Shown: positions 23,284 through 23,945 of the stretch, piece after piece
Position numbering within the stretch: the first letter of the stretch is position 1
Layout of the letters: each line of letters begins with the position of its first letter
NCBI GenBank assembly: GCA_002387605.1
Contig: DGJU01000047.1
Coordinates: 18,981 to 42,925, forward strand
Direction of reading: 5' to 3'
From: Alphaproteobacteria bacterium UBA4588
GTDB lineage: Bacteria; Pseudomonadota; Alphaproteobacteria; Puniceispirillales; Puniceispirillaceae
DNA: 23,945 nt
Notes under the pieces: model-generated
What the model was told of the DNA's origin: nothing
The model's database searches: none
The model's input: the letters and a program-made list of their open reading frames with translations, nothing else
Position numbers and translations under genes: made by a program

Positions 23284-23945
23284 CTACAGACTTGCCTTAA
23301 TCGCATCAACCAAATCGGTTGCTTCCCAGCTAAATGTACCTGCGCCCGCTTCGCCTGCTTTTCTGCCAAAATGGCCATATGCAGATGTCGGTGTGTAAAT
23401 TGCATTATTCAGACCAAGATGCGTGCGAATTCCTTGCGGCCGTAAATCCATGATATCACCTTTGGTAAACAGAGCGGCAAGAATGGCATCTGATACAGTG
23501 CCCGTACCATGGCTATTTACATAGACAGAAACCGGGGCTGCAACACCAATGGCGTAGGCAATCTGGATCGTACATTTTTCAGCAAGACCACTTGCAACAA
23601 CGTTTTTCGCAAGATAGCGCGCAGCATAGGCAGCTGACCGGTCAACTTTTGTTGGGTCTTTTCCTGAAAACGCGCCGCCACCATGAGGCGCAGCACCGCC
23701 ATAGGTATCAACAATGATTTTGCGGCCCGTCAGTCCAGCATCACCATCCGGTCCACCAATAACAAAATTGCCTGTTGGATTAATCAGAAAGTCCTTAGCG
23801 CCAACCATCCAGCCATCTGGCAGGAGCTCTGCTGCAAGAGGGGTTATCAGCGCTCTGATATCCGCTTCACTCACACCTTCTTTATGCTGGGTAGACACAA
23901 CAAGCGTTTCAACACCCTCGATGCTGCCATCATCTGCGTAGCGTA
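23284..23945 (-). CDS. metK: S-adenosylmethionine synthetase, C-terminal part (start outside the window)
   Basis: Makes S-adenosylmethionine from methionine and ATP. About 219 C-terminal residues are visible and the frame is open to the window edge, so the N-terminal portion is missing. Landmarks are VVSTQHKEG, NPTGNFVIGGPDGDAGLTGR, the KIIVDTYGG and PHGGGAFSGKDPTKVDRSA segments with phosphate-binding residues, AARYLAKNVVASGLA, the AIGVAAPVSVYV strand, and the closing AYGHFGRK. A GTG inside the visible part begins the longest intact frame (23898), but it is internal: homologous sequence continues upstream of it (DDGSIEGVETLVV). Its product is the cofactor used by TrmB downstream and by UbiE elsewhere in the window. 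Confidence 0.97.
   Translation of the reverse strand, partial: RYADDGSIEGVETLVVSTQHKEGVSEADIRALITPLAAELLPDGWMVGAKDFLINPTGNFVIGGPDGDAGLTGRKIIVDTYGGAAPHGGGAFSGKDPTKVDRSAAYAARYLAKNVVASGLAEKCTIQIAYAIGVAAPVSVYVNSHGTGTVSDAILAALFTKGDIMDLRPQGIRTHLGLNNAIYTPTSAYGHFGRKAGEAGAGTFSWEATDLVDAIKASL

Overview
This window is an accessory-poor stretch of a bacterial chromosome carrying housekeeping genes. Several features point to an alphaproteobacterium: the fabA-fabB-fabI cluster, dnaA next to rpsT, IF2 and the YlxR/L7Ae-type protein with alphaproteobacterial architecture, the rimP-nusA-ylxR-infB-rbfA-truB-rpsO-pnp block, and ubiE-ubiB-coaBC-dut in one run. The moderate base composition and overall gene content would fit a marine SAR116-like lineage, but that is a guess from general resemblance, not from a search. 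I see no insertion sequence, phage gene, CRISPR array, toxin-antitoxin pair, tRNA or rRNA.

Layout. On the minus strand from position 1 there is the 5' end of dnaA, a roughly 490-base spacer with the rpsT terminator, rpsT with a clear sigma70-type promoter, an unnamed small exported protein, and mutM, whose real start is a GTG. Divergent from mutM, a tightly packed plus-strand run follows: ubiE-ubiB (ubiquinone synthesis), coaBC (coenzyme A, with an unusual N-terminal helix-turn-helix-like segment), dut, and a MoeB/ThiF-type adenylyltransferase. It collides stop-to-stop with a minus-strand D-2-hydroxyacid dehydrogenase gene. Next come an exported SH3-domain protein and fabA-fabB-fabI on the plus strand. 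These end at a perfect bidirectional terminator shared with pnp.

The rest is the minus-strand translation and RNA-metabolism block. In transcription order it runs metK (partial), trmB, terminator, candidate promoter, rimP, nusA, ylxR, infB, rbfA, truB, rpsO, terminator, pnp. The genes cover 30S maturation (RimP, RbfA), transcription elongation and termination (NusA), initiation (IF2), tRNA modification (TruB, TrmB), ribosomal protein S15 and RNA decay (PNPase).

No wholly new system stands out. The most interesting items are: (1) CoaBC fused to an N-terminal HTH-like segment, with GTGAA/TTCAC half-sites just upstream of its gene; (2) a 25-codon upstream ORF with an ideal ribosome binding site that overlaps the pnp start out of frame, in a hairpin-rich leader; (3) hairpins in three spacers of the rimP-to-rpsO operon, two sharing a 10-base sequence, which look like candidate RNA processing or regulatory sites.
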